From Hyphomonas sp. (GTDB lineage: Bacteria; Pseudomonadota; Alphaproteobacteria; Caulobacterales; Hyphomonadaceae), in the NCBI GenBank assembly GCA_024743015.1, contig JANSXJ010000008.1, forward strand, positions 1-22,872: a stretch of 22,872 nt of DNA, read 5' to 3'. Positions 8,218 to 16,980 of this stretch are shown one piece after another. Position 1 is the stretch's first letter. The number at the start of each line of letters is the position of its first letter. The translations under genes were made by a program, and so were the position numbers. The notes under the pieces are model-generated. The model saw only the letters and a list, made by a program, of their open reading frames with translations. It had not been told where the DNA came from and ran no database searches.

Positions 8218-9722
8218 TGGCCGTCTGTGTATTTGTATTTACCGAGGAAGAGCAGCGGAATCGTCGATACAAACAGAATGACCGCCGCGCTGGTCAGCGT
8301 GAAGTTCCAATCCTGCCCTGGCAGAATGCCGAGATTAATGCCCAGGAAATGGATGCCGCGGCCATCAGCAATATCGGTCATGATGCTCGGTCCTAGGCCG
8401 GCACCAAGCGCGAAGAAACCATAGATCGCGCCATAGATCGCCGAATAGGATTTCATCCCGAAATATTTGGAGACCATGTAGGCCATGAAGTCATACTCGA
8501 CCCCGGCCCCGAACCCGATCATCAGGATCGCGATCGTAGCGGTGGTCGGCGTGACACCAGGCTGCGCCAGCATCCAAAGAGCGATGGCCGGTGATGCCAG
8601 AAACAGGAAGGCCACGCCCGGGGCCCAGAATCGGTCGATCAGATAGCCGCCAATGATTCGTCCGCCGAGCACAGCGAGGCCGGTGAGTGTGGCCAGTCCG
8701 ACGGCTTCGTCCATCCCAAACTCATTGGCCCGCAAGACGCGCTCAATGTTCGGGATAATCGCGCCGATTGCATAAGAGATCGGGACAAAGGAAATCGCCA
8801 GAACCCAGAAGCGCCATTCCTTCAGGGCTTGAGGTAGCGTCATGCCGGGCAGCTCCACTACTTGGCCTTCCTGGACCTCGGGCGGGGTCTTCTTGATGTC
8901 CAGAACCAGCATCAAAATCACTGGCACAAAGACCAGGCCGCAGAAGCCGAACGCCATAATATATTCCAGACGCAGTCCGTTTTGGCCGATCAGCGGGACG
9001 ACCTGATTGATGACCATCCAGACCAGACCAATCGTGCCCAGAAGCGCGATGCCAAGCACCGGATACTTCAGATTGACAATCGAGGCTTCACTCGCTGGTT
9101 CATCACTGACATCTCGCAGGCTGAGATACGATAGCGGCAGTGCGATCACGATGGGTAAGAGGCCGAGCAAGACATAGGCCGAGCGCCAGCCTGATCCGCC
9201 CACGAAGTGTAACGCCTCATTGGACACGATGTATTGCGATCCGAACTTCGCCAAGGCACCGAATACACCTGTCGCGATCAAGGCAATGCCGAGTGCGATG
9301 CCACGATTATGCTTGAACCAGTTGGCGACGGGGCGCGTGAAAGTGATCGGCAAAGTTCCTGCCCCGGCAAAGGCCAACACCAGCCATAAGGCAATGTAGA
9401 GCGACTTCGATCCGGTATTGAGTGCCAGCGCCATCATCGCGAGACCAAAGGTCACGATCGAGACAAGCGCGACGCGCCGCGCACCGAACTTTTCAGCTAG
9501 CACGCCGATAAAGGGCGAGGCGAAAAAAGCCCCGAACGTATAGATGGCAAGCGCGTTCAGAATATCTCCGGCCGACCATCCCATTGGTCCAAACTCTCCG
9601 AGCAAAGGCGGGATCATCACGCCGATCGTGTAGAATGGCAGCGGCGACAGGCCGAGCCCTACACCGACAGCGGCAGCGGCCAGTACCGGCCAACCGCGCT
9701 TGAATTCGCCGTCTTGCTCCAT
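8214..9722 (-). CDS. MFS transporter
   Basis: A 502-residue major facilitator with about twelve hydrophobic segments across the inner membrane. The loop after segment 2 reads GVLAEKFGARRVALVS, matching the MFS G-x-L-x-D-R-x-G-R-R signature with changes; TRPVANWFKHNRGIALGIA matches the monocarboxylate/OFA-like branch that carries organic acids. The ATG at 9722 (MEQDGEFKRGW) has GGAGG seven bases upstream; a start at 9743 lacks one. It faces the flavin oxidase gene across 96 bases that hold an operator copy. The 3' end overlaps the hydrolase gene by four bases. Likely imports or exports a pathway acid; direction cannot be told. Confidence 0.9.
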   Translation of the reverse strand: MEQDGEFKRGWPVLAAAAVGVGLGLSPLPFYTIGVMIPPLLGEFGPMGWSAGDILNALAIYTFGAFFASPFIGVLAEKFGARRVALVSIVTFGLAMMALALNTGSKSLYIALWLVLAFAGAGTLPITFTRPVANWFKHNRGIALGIALIATGVFGALAKFGSQYIVSNEALHFVGGSGWRSAYVLLGLLPIVIALPLSYLSLRDVSDEPASEASIVNLKYPVLGIALLGTIGLVWMVINQVVPLIGQNGLRLEYIMAFGFCGLVFVPVILMLVLDIKKTPPEVQEGQVVELPGMTLPQALKEWRFWVLAISFVPISYAIGAIIPNIERVLRANEFGMDEAVGLATLTGLAVLGGRIIGGYLIDRFWAPGVAFLFLASPAIALWMLAQPGVTPTTATIAILMIGFGAGVEYDFMAYMVSKYFGMKSYSAIYGAIYGFFALGAGLGPSIMTDIADGRGIHFLGINLGILPGQDWNFTLTSAAVILFVSTIPLLFLGKYKYTDGH

Positions 9723-9775
9723 GAATTCCTCCAGAATGATCAATTCGCGCTTGGCGCTTTTCGTTTCCTGATGTC

Positions 9776-9791
9776 TATTGGTATATCATTT
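9776..9791. promoter_or_regulatory. Cluster operator, copy 2 (MFS / flavin oxidase divergent promoter)
   Basis: On the minus strand this reads AAATGATATACCAATA. The left half is identical to the consensus palindrome and the right half is degenerate. It sits 54 bases from the MFS start and 28 bases from the oxidase start. This is the weakest of the six copies, but its location between divergent cluster genes supports it. Confidence 0.65.
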
Positions 9792-9818
9792 GATCCGGAC
9801 GTCGAGGAAAAAACGAGT

Positions 9819-11216
9819 ATGCAACTGACAAGACGGCACTTTGTGGCAATGAGTGGCCTCGCCGCCACCGCAGCCTGCACCCCGGCAATTGTCGAGACGT
9901 ATGATGCTGACGTCCTGATCCTGGGAGCGGGACTGGCAGGCCTCCACGCTGCGCGCATGTTGCAAGCGGACGGAATGAAGGTTCTCGTCCTGGAAGCCTC
10001 TGATCGTATTGGCGGGCGGATGTGGACATTGGACGATGTCCCGGGAAAACCGGAAGCGGGCGGCCAGCAGGTTGGCCAATCCTATGCCAGGGTGCGGTCC
10101 ACCGCGATCGATCTAGGTCTGAAGATTGTTCCTCCAAAACCGGGCGGATCAAGAGACAAGACCATGGTGCTCAATGGTCAGGTGTTCGATGCACGCGAAT
10201 GGGCAAGCTCTAGCGACAATCCCTTCCCCGAAGCTTTCAAGCGCGCCACGCCGGACGTTGCCCTGTTCATGGCAGCCGCGGGGGCGAACCCCTTGAAAGA
10301 CCAATATGCATGGCGAGAAGTCGGCACCGAGTTTGACATCAGCGCGGATGAATTTTTGAGCCAACAGGGTTTCGATGAACCGAGCCGTGCCCTGTGTGAT
10401 ATCGCCCTGAACGCCAACCAACTCACCACATATTCCATGCTGAATGTCTGGCGCAGCCTGACCCTGTTTCAACTCGACGCCTCCAGCGGCCCCTCGGAAG
10501 AAGTTGAGGGCGGCTCCCAACGATTGCCGGAAGCCATGGGTGCCAGCCTTGGCGGTGGCGCGGTTTTGACTGGCACCACCGTTACATCAATCGATGCATC
10601 GGGGCCTGGCGTGACCGTTCGCACGGTTGACCGCGCCTATCGCGCCCCATTTTGCGTCTGCACCCTTCCGTTCCCGGTGCTGCGCCAGATATCGCTCACA
10701 CCGGCCTCAGACGCGCCGTCGATCCAGCCGATCATCGAGGACATGGCGTACACACAGATCCAGCAAGTCTTTTTGGAGCTTGAGCAAGGCCCCGCCGATG
10801 GTCTTCCGCTCATGATGTGGTCGGATTCGCCGATCGAACGTGTGTTCCCGGTCAGGAATGCATCAGGAGAAACCGTCGCGCTGACCTGCTGGATCAACGG
10901 CACCGGAATTCGAAAAAGCGCCAGTGATGCCGATTGGATGCAACTGGCTGAACAAACGCTTCGCGATACGCGAGGCATCAAGGCACGCGCCCACAAAGTG
11001 TCGCGCTGGGATGAGTCTCAGCCGCTCAGCGGAGGTGCATATATGCATTGGGCGCCCGGACAGATTCAGCCCTGGGCAGAACGGGTCGTTGAGCCGACCG
11101 GCAATCTGCACTTTGCGGGAGAACACACATCCTACCTGCACACCGGGATGGAAGGCGCGATGGAATCCGGCGAGCGGGCCGCTTATGCGATCATTGAGGC
11201 TGCGGCGCCTGCATGA
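9819..11216 (+). CDS. Flavin amine oxidase family protein with Tat and lipoprotein signals
   Basis: A 465-residue FAD-binding oxidoreductase of the flavin monoamine oxidase family. Dinucleotide loop: [18 protein letters not shown] (31-48) followed by [12 protein letters not shown]. The C-terminal FAD motif [21 protein letters not shown] starts at residue 431. The N-terminus [20 protein letters not shown] joins a twin-arginine motif (TRRHFVA) with a lipobox ending at Cys20, so the enzyme is predicted to be folded with FAD, exported by Tat and lipid-anchored in the periplasm. ATG 9819 is chosen because starts further up overlap the operator; GAGG lies eleven bases upstream. Substrate may be an amine, amino acid or another oxidisable ring, since the family also holds desaturase-like members. 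The last 34 bases overlap the cysteine-synthase-like gene. Confidence 0.88.
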   Translation: MQLTRRHFVAMSGLAATAACTPAIVETYDADVLILGAGLAGLHAARMLQADGMKVLVLEASDRIGGRMWTLDDVPGKPEAGGQQVGQSYARVRSTAIDLGLKIVPPKPGGSRDKTMVLNGQVFDAREWASSSDNPFPEAFKRATPDVALFMAAAGANPLKDQYAWREVGTEFDISADEFLSQQGFDEPSRALCDIALNANQLTTYSMLNVWRSLTLFQLDASSGPSEEVEGGSQRLPEAMGASLGGGAVLTGTTVTSIDASGPGVTVRTVDRAYRAPFCVCTLPFPVLRQISLTPASDAPSIQPIIEDMAYTQIQQVFLELEQGPADGLPLMMWSDSPIERVFPVRNASGETVALTCWINGTGIRKSASDADWMQLAEQTLRDTRGIKARAHKVSRWDESQPLSGGAYMHWAPGQIQPWAERVVEPTGNLHFAGEHTSYLHTGMEGAMESGERAAYAIIEAAAPA

Positions 11217-12250
11217 GGGATCGTTTCGAACCCGACCAATTCAACCTCAGGCGCGACATAGCCCGGCTTGACCGGCTCTTCCCGCGCGAGATCCGTGGAT
11301 AGATATTTCTTGTTGTCGTCACAGAAAATCGTCGCCACGCAGGACTTGCTTCCGAGTTGATCCTGGACGGCCAAAGCACCAATCAGATTGGCACCGGAGG
11401 ATATGCCGACGGCCAGACCAAGCTCGGAAGCAAGCCTTTGAGCCATGATGATGGCGTCGCCATCACTCACAGCCACAACTTCATCGACCTCGTCCAGCTT
11501 GACGATCGCTGGAATAAAATCGTCTGAGACCCCCTGAATGCGGTGGGCCCCGGTTTTGTACCCAGTCGAAAGTGTCGGCGACTCAGCTGGTTCCAGAGGA
11601 TGAATTTTGACGCCAGGGTGAGCGTCGCGCAGGGCACGTCCGACCCCCATGACTGTCCCGCCTGTTCCGACACCTGCTACAAACCCGTCTGGAGTTCGAC
11701 CAATCGAAGCCAACTGGTTCAAAATTTCTGGCCCGGTCGTCGCTTCATGGGCATTACAATTCTCGCAATTGGCGAACTGGCGCGGCAGAAACACGTCGTC
11801 GCGCGCGTCCGCCAAAGCCTCAGTCGCTGCAATCGCGCCAAGAAACCCGCCCTCTTCGCGGCTGACCAGACAAAGCTCCGCACCCAAGGAACGCAGCAGG
11901 CACTTGCGCTCTTCGCTCATCCAGTCCGGCATGTAGATCCGTACGGGGTGGCGTAGCGCACGTCCGAGCGCCGCCATCGCGATCCCTGCATTGCCGCTCG
12001 TAGCTTCAACAATCATGTCGCCTGATTTTAAAGCGCCGGTCGCGTAGCCGCATTTCAGAATATTGAGCGCCATCCGATCCTTGATACTTCCGGTCAGATT
12101 GTAATGCTCGGCCTTGGCATAGACGATCCGATGTTCGCCCTTCCAGCGGACATGAACCGCGAGCAGCGGGGTCCGCCCGATCATCCCGGCAAGAGAGTGC
12201 AGACGCGTTTGTTCGCAGAATTGAATCGGTTCGAAACTCGAAAATGCCAT
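11183..12250 (-). CDS. PLP-dependent cysteine synthase-like enzyme
   Basis: A 355-residue fold-type II PLP enzyme of the cysteine synthase / cystathionine beta-synthase family. The Schiff-base Lys57 is in [11 protein letters not shown], the substrate loop is [12 protein letters not shown] (TSGNAG 84-89, where CysK usually has TSGNTG), and the phosphate loop is [10 protein letters not shown] (193-202). Where CysK usually has prolines (NPANP), this protein has NCENCNAH, giving a Cys-x2-Cys at 162-165. About 45 residues extend past the usual core. The start has AGGAGG five bases upstream inside a predicted hairpin. Divergent from an Lrp/AsnC regulator, which probably controls it. It may be a Ser/Cys/Thr-type lyase or beta-replacing enzyme rather than true CysK. 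It has no copy of the cluster operator. Confidence 0.88.
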   Translation of the reverse strand: MAFSSFEPIQFCEQTRLHSLAGMIGRTPLLAVHVRWKGEHRIVYAKAEHYNLTGSIKDRMALNILKCGYATGALKSGDMIVEATSGNAGIAMAALGRALRHPVRIYMPDWMSEERKCLLRSLGAELCLVSREEGGFLGAIAATEALADARDDVFLPRQFANCENCNAHEATTGPEILNQLASIGRTPDGFVAGVGTGGTVMGVGRALRDAHPGVKIHPLEPAESPTLSTGYKTGAHRIQGVSDDFIPAIVKLDEVDEVVAVSDGDAIIMAQRLASELGLAVGISSGANLIGALAVQDQLGSKSCVATIFCDDNKKYLSTDLAREEPVKPGYVAPEVELVGFETIPHAGAAASMIA

Positions 12251-12268
12251 GCGGGCCTCCTATGGCAT
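12244..12268 (-). promoter_or_regulatory. Inverted repeat enclosing the ribosome site and start codon of the cysteine-synthase-like gene
   Basis: On the minus-strand transcript, ATGCCAT and ATGGCAT can pair around an 11-base loop that contains AGGAGG. The start codon lies in the 3' arm (ATGGCAT). This could hold back translation or, as DNA, be a binding site for the divergent Lrp/AsnC protein. Confidence 0.5.
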
Positions 12269-12300
12269 GGAGGATCGTCGAAAAACTCTCGAAAATCATT

Positions 12301-12759
12301 ATGAATATGATCGATGAAACCGACCGCCAAATCCTGCGTCATCTGCAACGTGACGCGACGGTTTCGCTCGAATCGCTCGCGGAAGAGCTAAGCGTTTCGG
12401 TGAATACCTGTTGGCGCCGCGTGCGGCGCCTGGAAGAAAGCGGCATCCTGAAATCGCGCGTTGCGATCTGTGACCCGGACATGCTGGATCTGGGTCAGAC
12501 CGTCTTCGTCGCAATCCGCACCCGCGATCACTCCGCCGAATGGCTGCAATCGTTCGCGTCTACGGTGACGGCGGTTCCGGAAGTTGTTGAGTTTTACCGC
12601 ATGGCCGGGGATGTCGACTATCTGCTCAAAATCATGGTCCGGTCCGTCGGTGATTATGATCGGGTCTACAAATCCCTGATCGAACAGATCGAAATCGCCG
12701 ATGTCAGCGCGACATTTGCCATGGAATGCCTGAAGAATACGACAGAGCTGCCGCTCTAA
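12301..12759 (+). CDS. Lrp/AsnC family transcriptional regulator
   Basis: A 152-residue regulator with an N-terminal winged helix-turn-helix (about 3-60: IDETDRQILRHLQRDATVSLESLAEELSVS, then TCWRRVRRLEESGILKSR) and a C-terminal RAM/AsnC ligand domain (VFVAIRTRD, VVEFYRMAGDVDYLLKIMVRSVGDYDRVY). Members bind amino acids and commonly regulate the gene next to them. The start ATGAATATG at 12301/12307 matches the family start (x-DETDR); no clear Shine-Dalgarno is present, so a leaderless or weakly translated message is possible. Divergent from the cysteine-synthase-like gene with 50 bases between, so control of that gene and of itself is likely. Its stop overlaps the CpeT-like gene stop in CTAA. 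Confidence 0.92.
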   Translation: MNMIDETDRQILRHLQRDATVSLESLAEELSVSVNTCWRRVRRLEESGILKSRVAICDPDMLDLGQTVFVAIRTRDHSAEWLQSFASTVTAVPEVVEFYRMAGDVDYLLKIMVRSVGDYDRVYKSLIEQIEIADVSATFAMECLKNTTELPL

Positions 12760-13694
12760 TCCGCGACGGCGTCAGGTGTATGGGTGCAACTCGCCTGGAT
12801 CCAACGCAAATTGATGCCAATCCGCTCGGCACCTGCTTCCGTCCAGGTATAAGACACCGCACGGTCGCTCTCGCCTTCGTGCACATACATGGTCAGTGAT
12901 GGCCGGTTCGTTCCGTAAGGCCAATCCACATCGCGCAGCTTCAAACGAATGCGGCGCGGGGTCTCCTCATCCGTCAGTAGCTCTGCCACTCCGCCTTGAT
13001 CATGCAGCATCACACCACGCCGGAAATCCCAGTCATTCATTCCCTCACCGCTATCACCGTGCTCAGCGCCGCGAAGTATGGCCGTCCAGCATTCGAACGG
13101 TCGGGCACGGCGCATCCGGGCTTCGACCAGCGCATCACCCCTCGCGCTTTGCACCCAAAATTCCTGTTCCGACAAGGTCAGCGTCACTTTCAGATCGCCG
13201 CCGTCTGCTGGTCGAGTGAAGATTAGCGGACACGCTTCGCCCGTGGCCGTGCCCTTGAACTGCCCGCTGGAACGCGCCCAGTGGATCTGGCAGTCGAACG
13301 GCTCCGGCGGTAGCACCCCTGCAGGGGCGGCCAGCGTCTGGCGGATCGTTTGGCTAGCCGCATCGATTGTAAAAGTGTGGATCAATTCGGTCGACATCTC
13401 GCCTTCGACCGTGCGAGTGGCTTTGAACTTAATCGTCAGTGGAGCGCTCTGTTCATCCCCCGCGAGCGCCACACGGGTCACCTCGATATGCTGGCGCGGT
13501 GCGAGTGTCGCTTCATCCAGCCCAGCCGCATCGGCGAAGAAGACGTGCCGGTCATTATCCCAGCGCCCTTCGAACTGATCGGTGAGTTCAACGAAGTCCT
13601 TTTCGAGCCAACCGGGCGTCTGGGCTTCCTGCGCGGTGGCACAGGCGGTTACCAATCCAATTGCGGTCGCGGATGTCAGACCCGTTTTCAACAT
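12756..13694 (-). CDS. Lipoprotein resembling the CpcT/CpeT chromophore-lyase fold
   Basis: A 312-residue exported lipoprotein: MLKTGLTSATAIGLVTAC with Cys18 as the lipidation site. The ATG at 13694 has AAAGGAT seven bases upstream; an ATG at 13712 lacks a ribosome site. The mature part starts with FVELTDQFEGRWDNDRHVFFAD and continues with PFDCQIHWARSSGQFKGTATGEACPL, which resembles CpcT/CpeT-type beta-barrels; these proteins attach bilins in cyanobacteria, but homologues are found in bacteria without phycobilins. No lyase activity should be assumed. It follows the TonB receptor on the same strand after an 82-base gap containing a hairpin, so it may be expressed by read-through. Placement in CpcT/CpeT is by pattern only. 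Confidence 0.6.
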   Translation of the reverse strand: MLKTGLTSATAIGLVTACATAQEAQTPGWLEKDFVELTDQFEGRWDNDRHVFFADAAGLDEATLAPRQHIEVTRVALAGDEQSAPLTIKFKATRTVEGEMSTELIHTFTIDAASQTIRQTLAAPAGVLPPEPFDCQIHWARSSGQFKGTATGEACPLIFTRPADGGDLKVTLTLSEQEFWVQSARGDALVEARMRRARPFECWTAILRGAEHGDSGEGMNDWDFRRGVMLHDQGGVAELLTDEETPRRIRLKLRDVDWPYGTNRPSLTMYVHEGESDRAVSYTWTEAGAERIGINLRWIQASCTHTPDAVAD

Positions 13695-13717
13695 CAATTT
13701 ATCCTTTCGCATATTTA

Positions 13718-13743
13718 AAGGGCGGATCGATAGACCCGCCCTT
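13718..13743 (-). terminator. Hairpin after the TonB receptor gene (weak terminator or attenuator)
   Basis: AAGGGCGG and CCGCCCTT form an eight-base stem around a ten-base loop. In the minus-strand transcript it is followed by TTAAAT rather than a run of U. It lies between the TonB receptor stop and the CpeT-like start, so it could reduce expression of the downstream gene or protect the receptor mRNA 3' end. Confidence 0.55.
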
Positions 13744-13776
13744 CAGAGAGTACACCTCAAGCTTGCGCAGGACGGG

Positions 13777-16242
13777 CTAGAATTCCGTGCTGAGCGTTAC
13801 CCCGATTTGTGAGCCGCGGCGAAGCGTGCCGACAAAGTTTCGCTTGAAGCTGTCGCCGCCATCGGCGTAACGCAGCACCAGCGGAGAGGAGTCTTCGTCC
13901 GTCAGGTTGCGGCCCCAGAGACGCAGCGTGTGCTGACCATTGGTCACGCCGATACGAGCACCAACGAGGGTCGCATCGCCTGTTTCCGCCTGATTATGCA
14001 CCTGCGAGAATTTGCTGGACTCATAGGACACATTCGCACCGGCAAAGAAATCCCAGTCCTTGTGGCCTGTTGCGCCTCTGTAATCGAGATCGAAGAAGAC
14101 CTGATGCTCTGCGGTCCGCGGAATCTCGCGGCCAACGATTGAGCCGAACGCATTCTGGAGACAAGGAGACATTGCATCACCCGGAATCTCAAAGAACTCA
14201 CATCCGACTGAACCATTCACCAGTCCGTCATCCAGAGTATCGAGCAGGACACCCTCATTCTGATCACGACCTGCAGTGAATTCGGTATCCGTCCAGGCGT
14301 AGTTCAACGTGGCAGTCAGGCCCTCAAAACTATCCGGAATGAACCGGAACTCGGCTTCCACACCGAGAATCTCCGCATCACCCGCATTGACTGTGGCCGA
14401 TGTCGTGTTCGTGTCGTTTACGCGAACATTCTGCGTAAGTTGATACCCTTGGACTTCGTTAAAAAAGCCAGCGAAGTTAGCCGTGAGTTGTCCGCCGAGA
14501 AAGACGTTTTTGGATCCAATCTCAATGGACTGCACTTCTTCTTCTTCGAACGTACCGAGACCGGCGAGTTGAGCCTGATTGGAGTTAAACCCGCCGGGCT
14601 TCTGACCTTCTGCATAAACCGCATAGAGCAGATTGTTCGGCGTCGCTTGCCAATCGATTGTCGCGCGAGGAGCGAAATTGTCGAAGCTCGCTGTCTGTAT
14701 TGGGTCACCCGGCGCAGAACGCTCAATATCTTCTTCCGCGTAACGGCCTTCCAGCGTGACCGAAACCGTATCGGTCAAGTCGTAGGAGACGAGACCAAAC
14801 ACCGCCTTGTTTTCGATGTCGAAAGTACTCGATCCAGTTGGCACCGCGATGATCGGCGATCCCAATGGGACGATGCCGATACAGGTCGGATTGAAGCCGC
14901 AAATGGTCTGCTGTGATGCAAGCTCTGCGGCAAAATTGGCACTGGCCGTTGCTTGAGCTCCGGCAGGCAATGAACGCGCGTCACGGCTCTTTTCCTCACC
15001 GTCCAGATAGTATGCACCCACCAAGGCTCTGAACCGATCGGTTTCATAGTTCAGGCGCAATTCCTGCGAAATCTCTTCTTCCTCAGAAGCATTGGCAAAT
15101 GTGAAATCCGCGATGCTGGTCGGATAGCCATACAGCGCCAGGAAGGGCGAGAAGCTTATGATATTGAGGGGAAAACCACCGGGGACAAAATTGGTGGCTT
15201 GGAACCGCGTTGGAGAATAGTCCCCATCGGTTTGCTGACTGACGTCTCGGCTGTTGAAGCCTGTGATCGATGTGATCGACCAGTTATCATTCAGGTCGCC
15301 ATCAATCGACAGACTAAGCTGCGTGTTCTCAATCTCGGTTCCGGCATTTGGGCCGACTTGAAGCCGATAGTCCGTGTTGACATCGCGCGGCTGAACAGTG
15401 CCGCAGAAGTAACGCCCTTGCCCACCATACAGAGCCCCATTGTCAAAGAAACAATTGTTCTCCGCGGCCGTCGTTGCAAACAGAGCCGGCTGACCGTCAT
15501 CACTGTTGGAATAGTAACCGCGCAAACGAATGTCCCAATTATCATTTGGCGTCAAATAAAGGACGCTCGAAACCGATTGCGTGGTTTCTTCGCCGATAAG
15601 TTGACCGTCAAACTGATTGGTAAATTCCCCATCATAATTATAGAATCTCGTGTTCACACCGAATGCGACGAAGTCATTGATCGCTCCGCCAAAGCCGATG
15701 CTGAGATCCTGTTGACCATGTTCTGCCAGGTCGATGCTGGCGCGCGCCGAGAATTCCTCCTGCGGCGTGCGCGTGATGATATTGATCGCGCCGGAATATG
15801 TGTTGCGTCCATAGAGCGCGCTTTGTGGCCCTTTCACCACCTCGATGCGCTCGACATCGTTCAGGTCATAATCGGTAATAGCGCCCGAGATCCGCACGCC
15901 ATCGATAAAGTAAGACACCCCCGATGCGCCGAGGATGTTGGCCTGCCCCCGAATCACAGGCCGGTTCGAATCGCGACCGAATTCATTATCGAAGCTTAGT
16001 CCGGCCGTGAGCTTTGAGATGTCGGACAGGTCCACCAGAGACAGATTGTCTATCGTTTCAGCCGAGACAACCGAGACAGCGACCGGTGTTTCCTGAACGC
16101 TTTCCTCAGTTTTCCTTGCGGTCACTGTAATGACATCCTGACGCGCTTCCGGCTCATCCTCAGCGTCCTGCGCGAGGGCAGGTGCATTATACGCGGTCAT
16201 GGCCAGCGCGGCTGCGCCCACCATCAAAATCGACTTCGTCAT
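13777..16242 (-). CDS. TonB-dependent outer-membrane receptor
   Basis: An 821-residue outer-membrane receptor for energised uptake. Signal peptide 1-24 (ending APALA), TonB box DVITVT (36-41), plug domain about 45-155 with RPVIRGQ, DGVRI, DVERIEVVKGPQSALYGRNTYSGAINIITRTP, then a 22-strand type barrel ending in RGSQIGVTLSTEF with the usual terminal Phe. The barrel style is that of the large receptors of sphingomonads and Hyphomonadaceae used for organic substrates rather than plainly siderophore-type. GGGAG precedes the ATG. The operator at 16290 lies 47 bases upstream. It is probably the entry point of the pathway substrate, but the ligand cannot be read. Confidence 0.95.
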   Translation of the reverse strand: MTKSILMVGAAALAMTAYNAPALAQDAEDEPEARQDVITVTARKTEESVQETPVAVSVVSAETIDNLSLVDLSDISKLTAGLSFDNEFGRDSNRPVIRGQANILGASGVSYFIDGVRISGAITDYDLNDVERIEVVKGPQSALYGRNTYSGAINIITRTPQEEFSARASIDLAEHGQQDLSIGFGGAINDFVAFGVNTRFYNYDGEFTNQFDGQLIGEETTQSVSSVLYLTPNDNWDIRLRGYYSNSDDGQPALFATTAAENNCFFDNGALYGGQGRYFCGTVQPRDVNTDYRLQVGPNAGTEIENTQLSLSIDGDLNDNWSITSITGFNSRDVSQQTDGDYSPTRFQATNFVPGGFPLNIISFSPFLALYGYPTSIADFTFANASEEEEISQELRLNYETDRFRALVGAYYLDGEEKSRDARSLPAGAQATASANFAAELASQQTICGFNPTCIGIVPLGSPIIAVPTGSSTFDIENKAVFGLVSYDLTDTVSVTLEGRYAEEDIERSAPGDPIQTASFDNFAPRATIDWQATPNNLLYAVYAEGQKPGGFNSNQAQLAGLGTFEEEEVQSIEIGSKNVFLGGQLTANFAGFFNEVQGYQLTQNVRVNDTNTTSATVNAGDAEILGVEAEFRFIPDSFEGLTATLNYAWTDTEFTAGRDQNEGVLLDTLDDGLVNGSVGCEFFEIPGDAMSPCLQNAFGSIVGREIPRTAEHQVFFDLDYRGATGHKDWDFFAGANVSYESSKFSQVHNQAETGDATLVGARIGVTNGQHTLRLWGRNLTDEDSSPLVLRYADGGDSFKRNFVGTLRRGSQIGVTLSTEF

Positions 16243-16289
16243 TTGAGACTCCCAGTTATGTTTTACAGCGCTTTCCTCGGACGCTGGTT

Positions 16290-16305
16290 AAATGATATAT
16301 CTTTT
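16290..16305. promoter_or_regulatory. Cluster operator, copy 3 (TonB receptor / DUF3598 divergent promoter)
   Basis: AAATGATATATCTTTT, identical to copy 1 over all sixteen bases. It lies 47 bases from the TonB receptor start and 100 bases from the DUF3598-like start, in a 163-base divergent region that otherwise shows no recognisable element. Confidence 0.8.
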
Positions 16306-16405
16306 GTCGCATGTTTTTCCGACAATGCAAGTGGCATAGGTAGATGTCCGGACAATCGAAGCGATTGGCGTGTCTATTTCGGCACACTTATAAGGAGACC
16401 TCAGC

Positions 16406-16912
16406 ATGCCCGATGGGATGACATCAAACGAGCTAAAGAAACTGATGCCCCTGCTGGCGCGTCACGAAGGCGTTTGGGAAGGCACGTATCGGTTCTATGA
16501 CGCATCTGGCGCACTTATCGATGAACACGCCTCCAGGCTGATCTGCCGGTTCCCCGAGACGGGCCACCCTTATCACCAGACCAACTTGTACCGCTGGGCG
16601 GACGGGAAACGCGAAACGCGCGACTTCCCGGCCGCAGTTGAGAATGGACGTCTCAAATGGGATAATGAATTCATCAATGGCTGGGCCTGCGACATTGCCC
16701 TGGATGATTTCAACCGCACAACAATGTTGAACTGGACCCGCACGGGCGAGCCGGACCTGTACCTGTATGAAATGATCCAGCTTTCCGATGATGGTCAGGC
16801 GCGTGCCCGCGTCTGGCAGTGGTTCAAAGCCGATCGCCTGTTCCAACGCACGCTGGTGGATGAGCGGTTCGTCAGCAAAGACTGGCAATCCTACGAGAAC
16901 CAGGATTTCTAG
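16406..16912 (+). CDS. DUF3598-like calycin-fold protein
   Basis: A 168-residue soluble protein without a signal peptide. The pattern LARHEGVWEGTYRFYDASG, SRLICRFPETG, YHQTNLYRWADGKRETRDFPA, INGWACDIALDD and DLYLYEMIQLSDDGQARARVWQWF fits the DUF3598 family, a beta-barrel group related to allene oxide cyclase-like calycins and best known from cyanobacteria. Many Trp and Tyr residues suggest a hydrophobic ligand pocket. The biochemical role is unknown. ATG 16406 has AAGGAG seven bases upstream. Divergent from the TonB receptor with the operator between, so probably induced with it. The family call is by memory of the pattern. Confidence 0.7.
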   Translation: MPDGMTSNELKKLMPLLARHEGVWEGTYRFYDASGALIDEHASRLICRFPETGHPYHQTNLYRWADGKRETRDFPAAVENGRLKWDNEFINGWACDIALDDFNRTTMLNWTRTGEPDLYLYEMIQLSDDGQARARVWQWFKADRLFQRTLVDERFVSKDWQSYENQDF

Positions 16913-16980
16913 CGCCTGGGTCGAGCTCAGGACATTGTGGCGCAGCGACACGGTTTCGGCAGCGTCGTAACCGACCCGCA

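Noticed and set aside
12301..12759. The Lrp/AsnC protein as the regulator of the shared palindrome
   Set aside because: No copy of the palindrome is in its own divergent region, and Lrp-type regulators usually act on the adjacent gene; not excluded, but unsupported.
15199..15999. A 266-codon plus-strand frame inside the TonB receptor
   Set aside because: Antisense shadow of the receptor plug and barrel; no motif or ribosome site.
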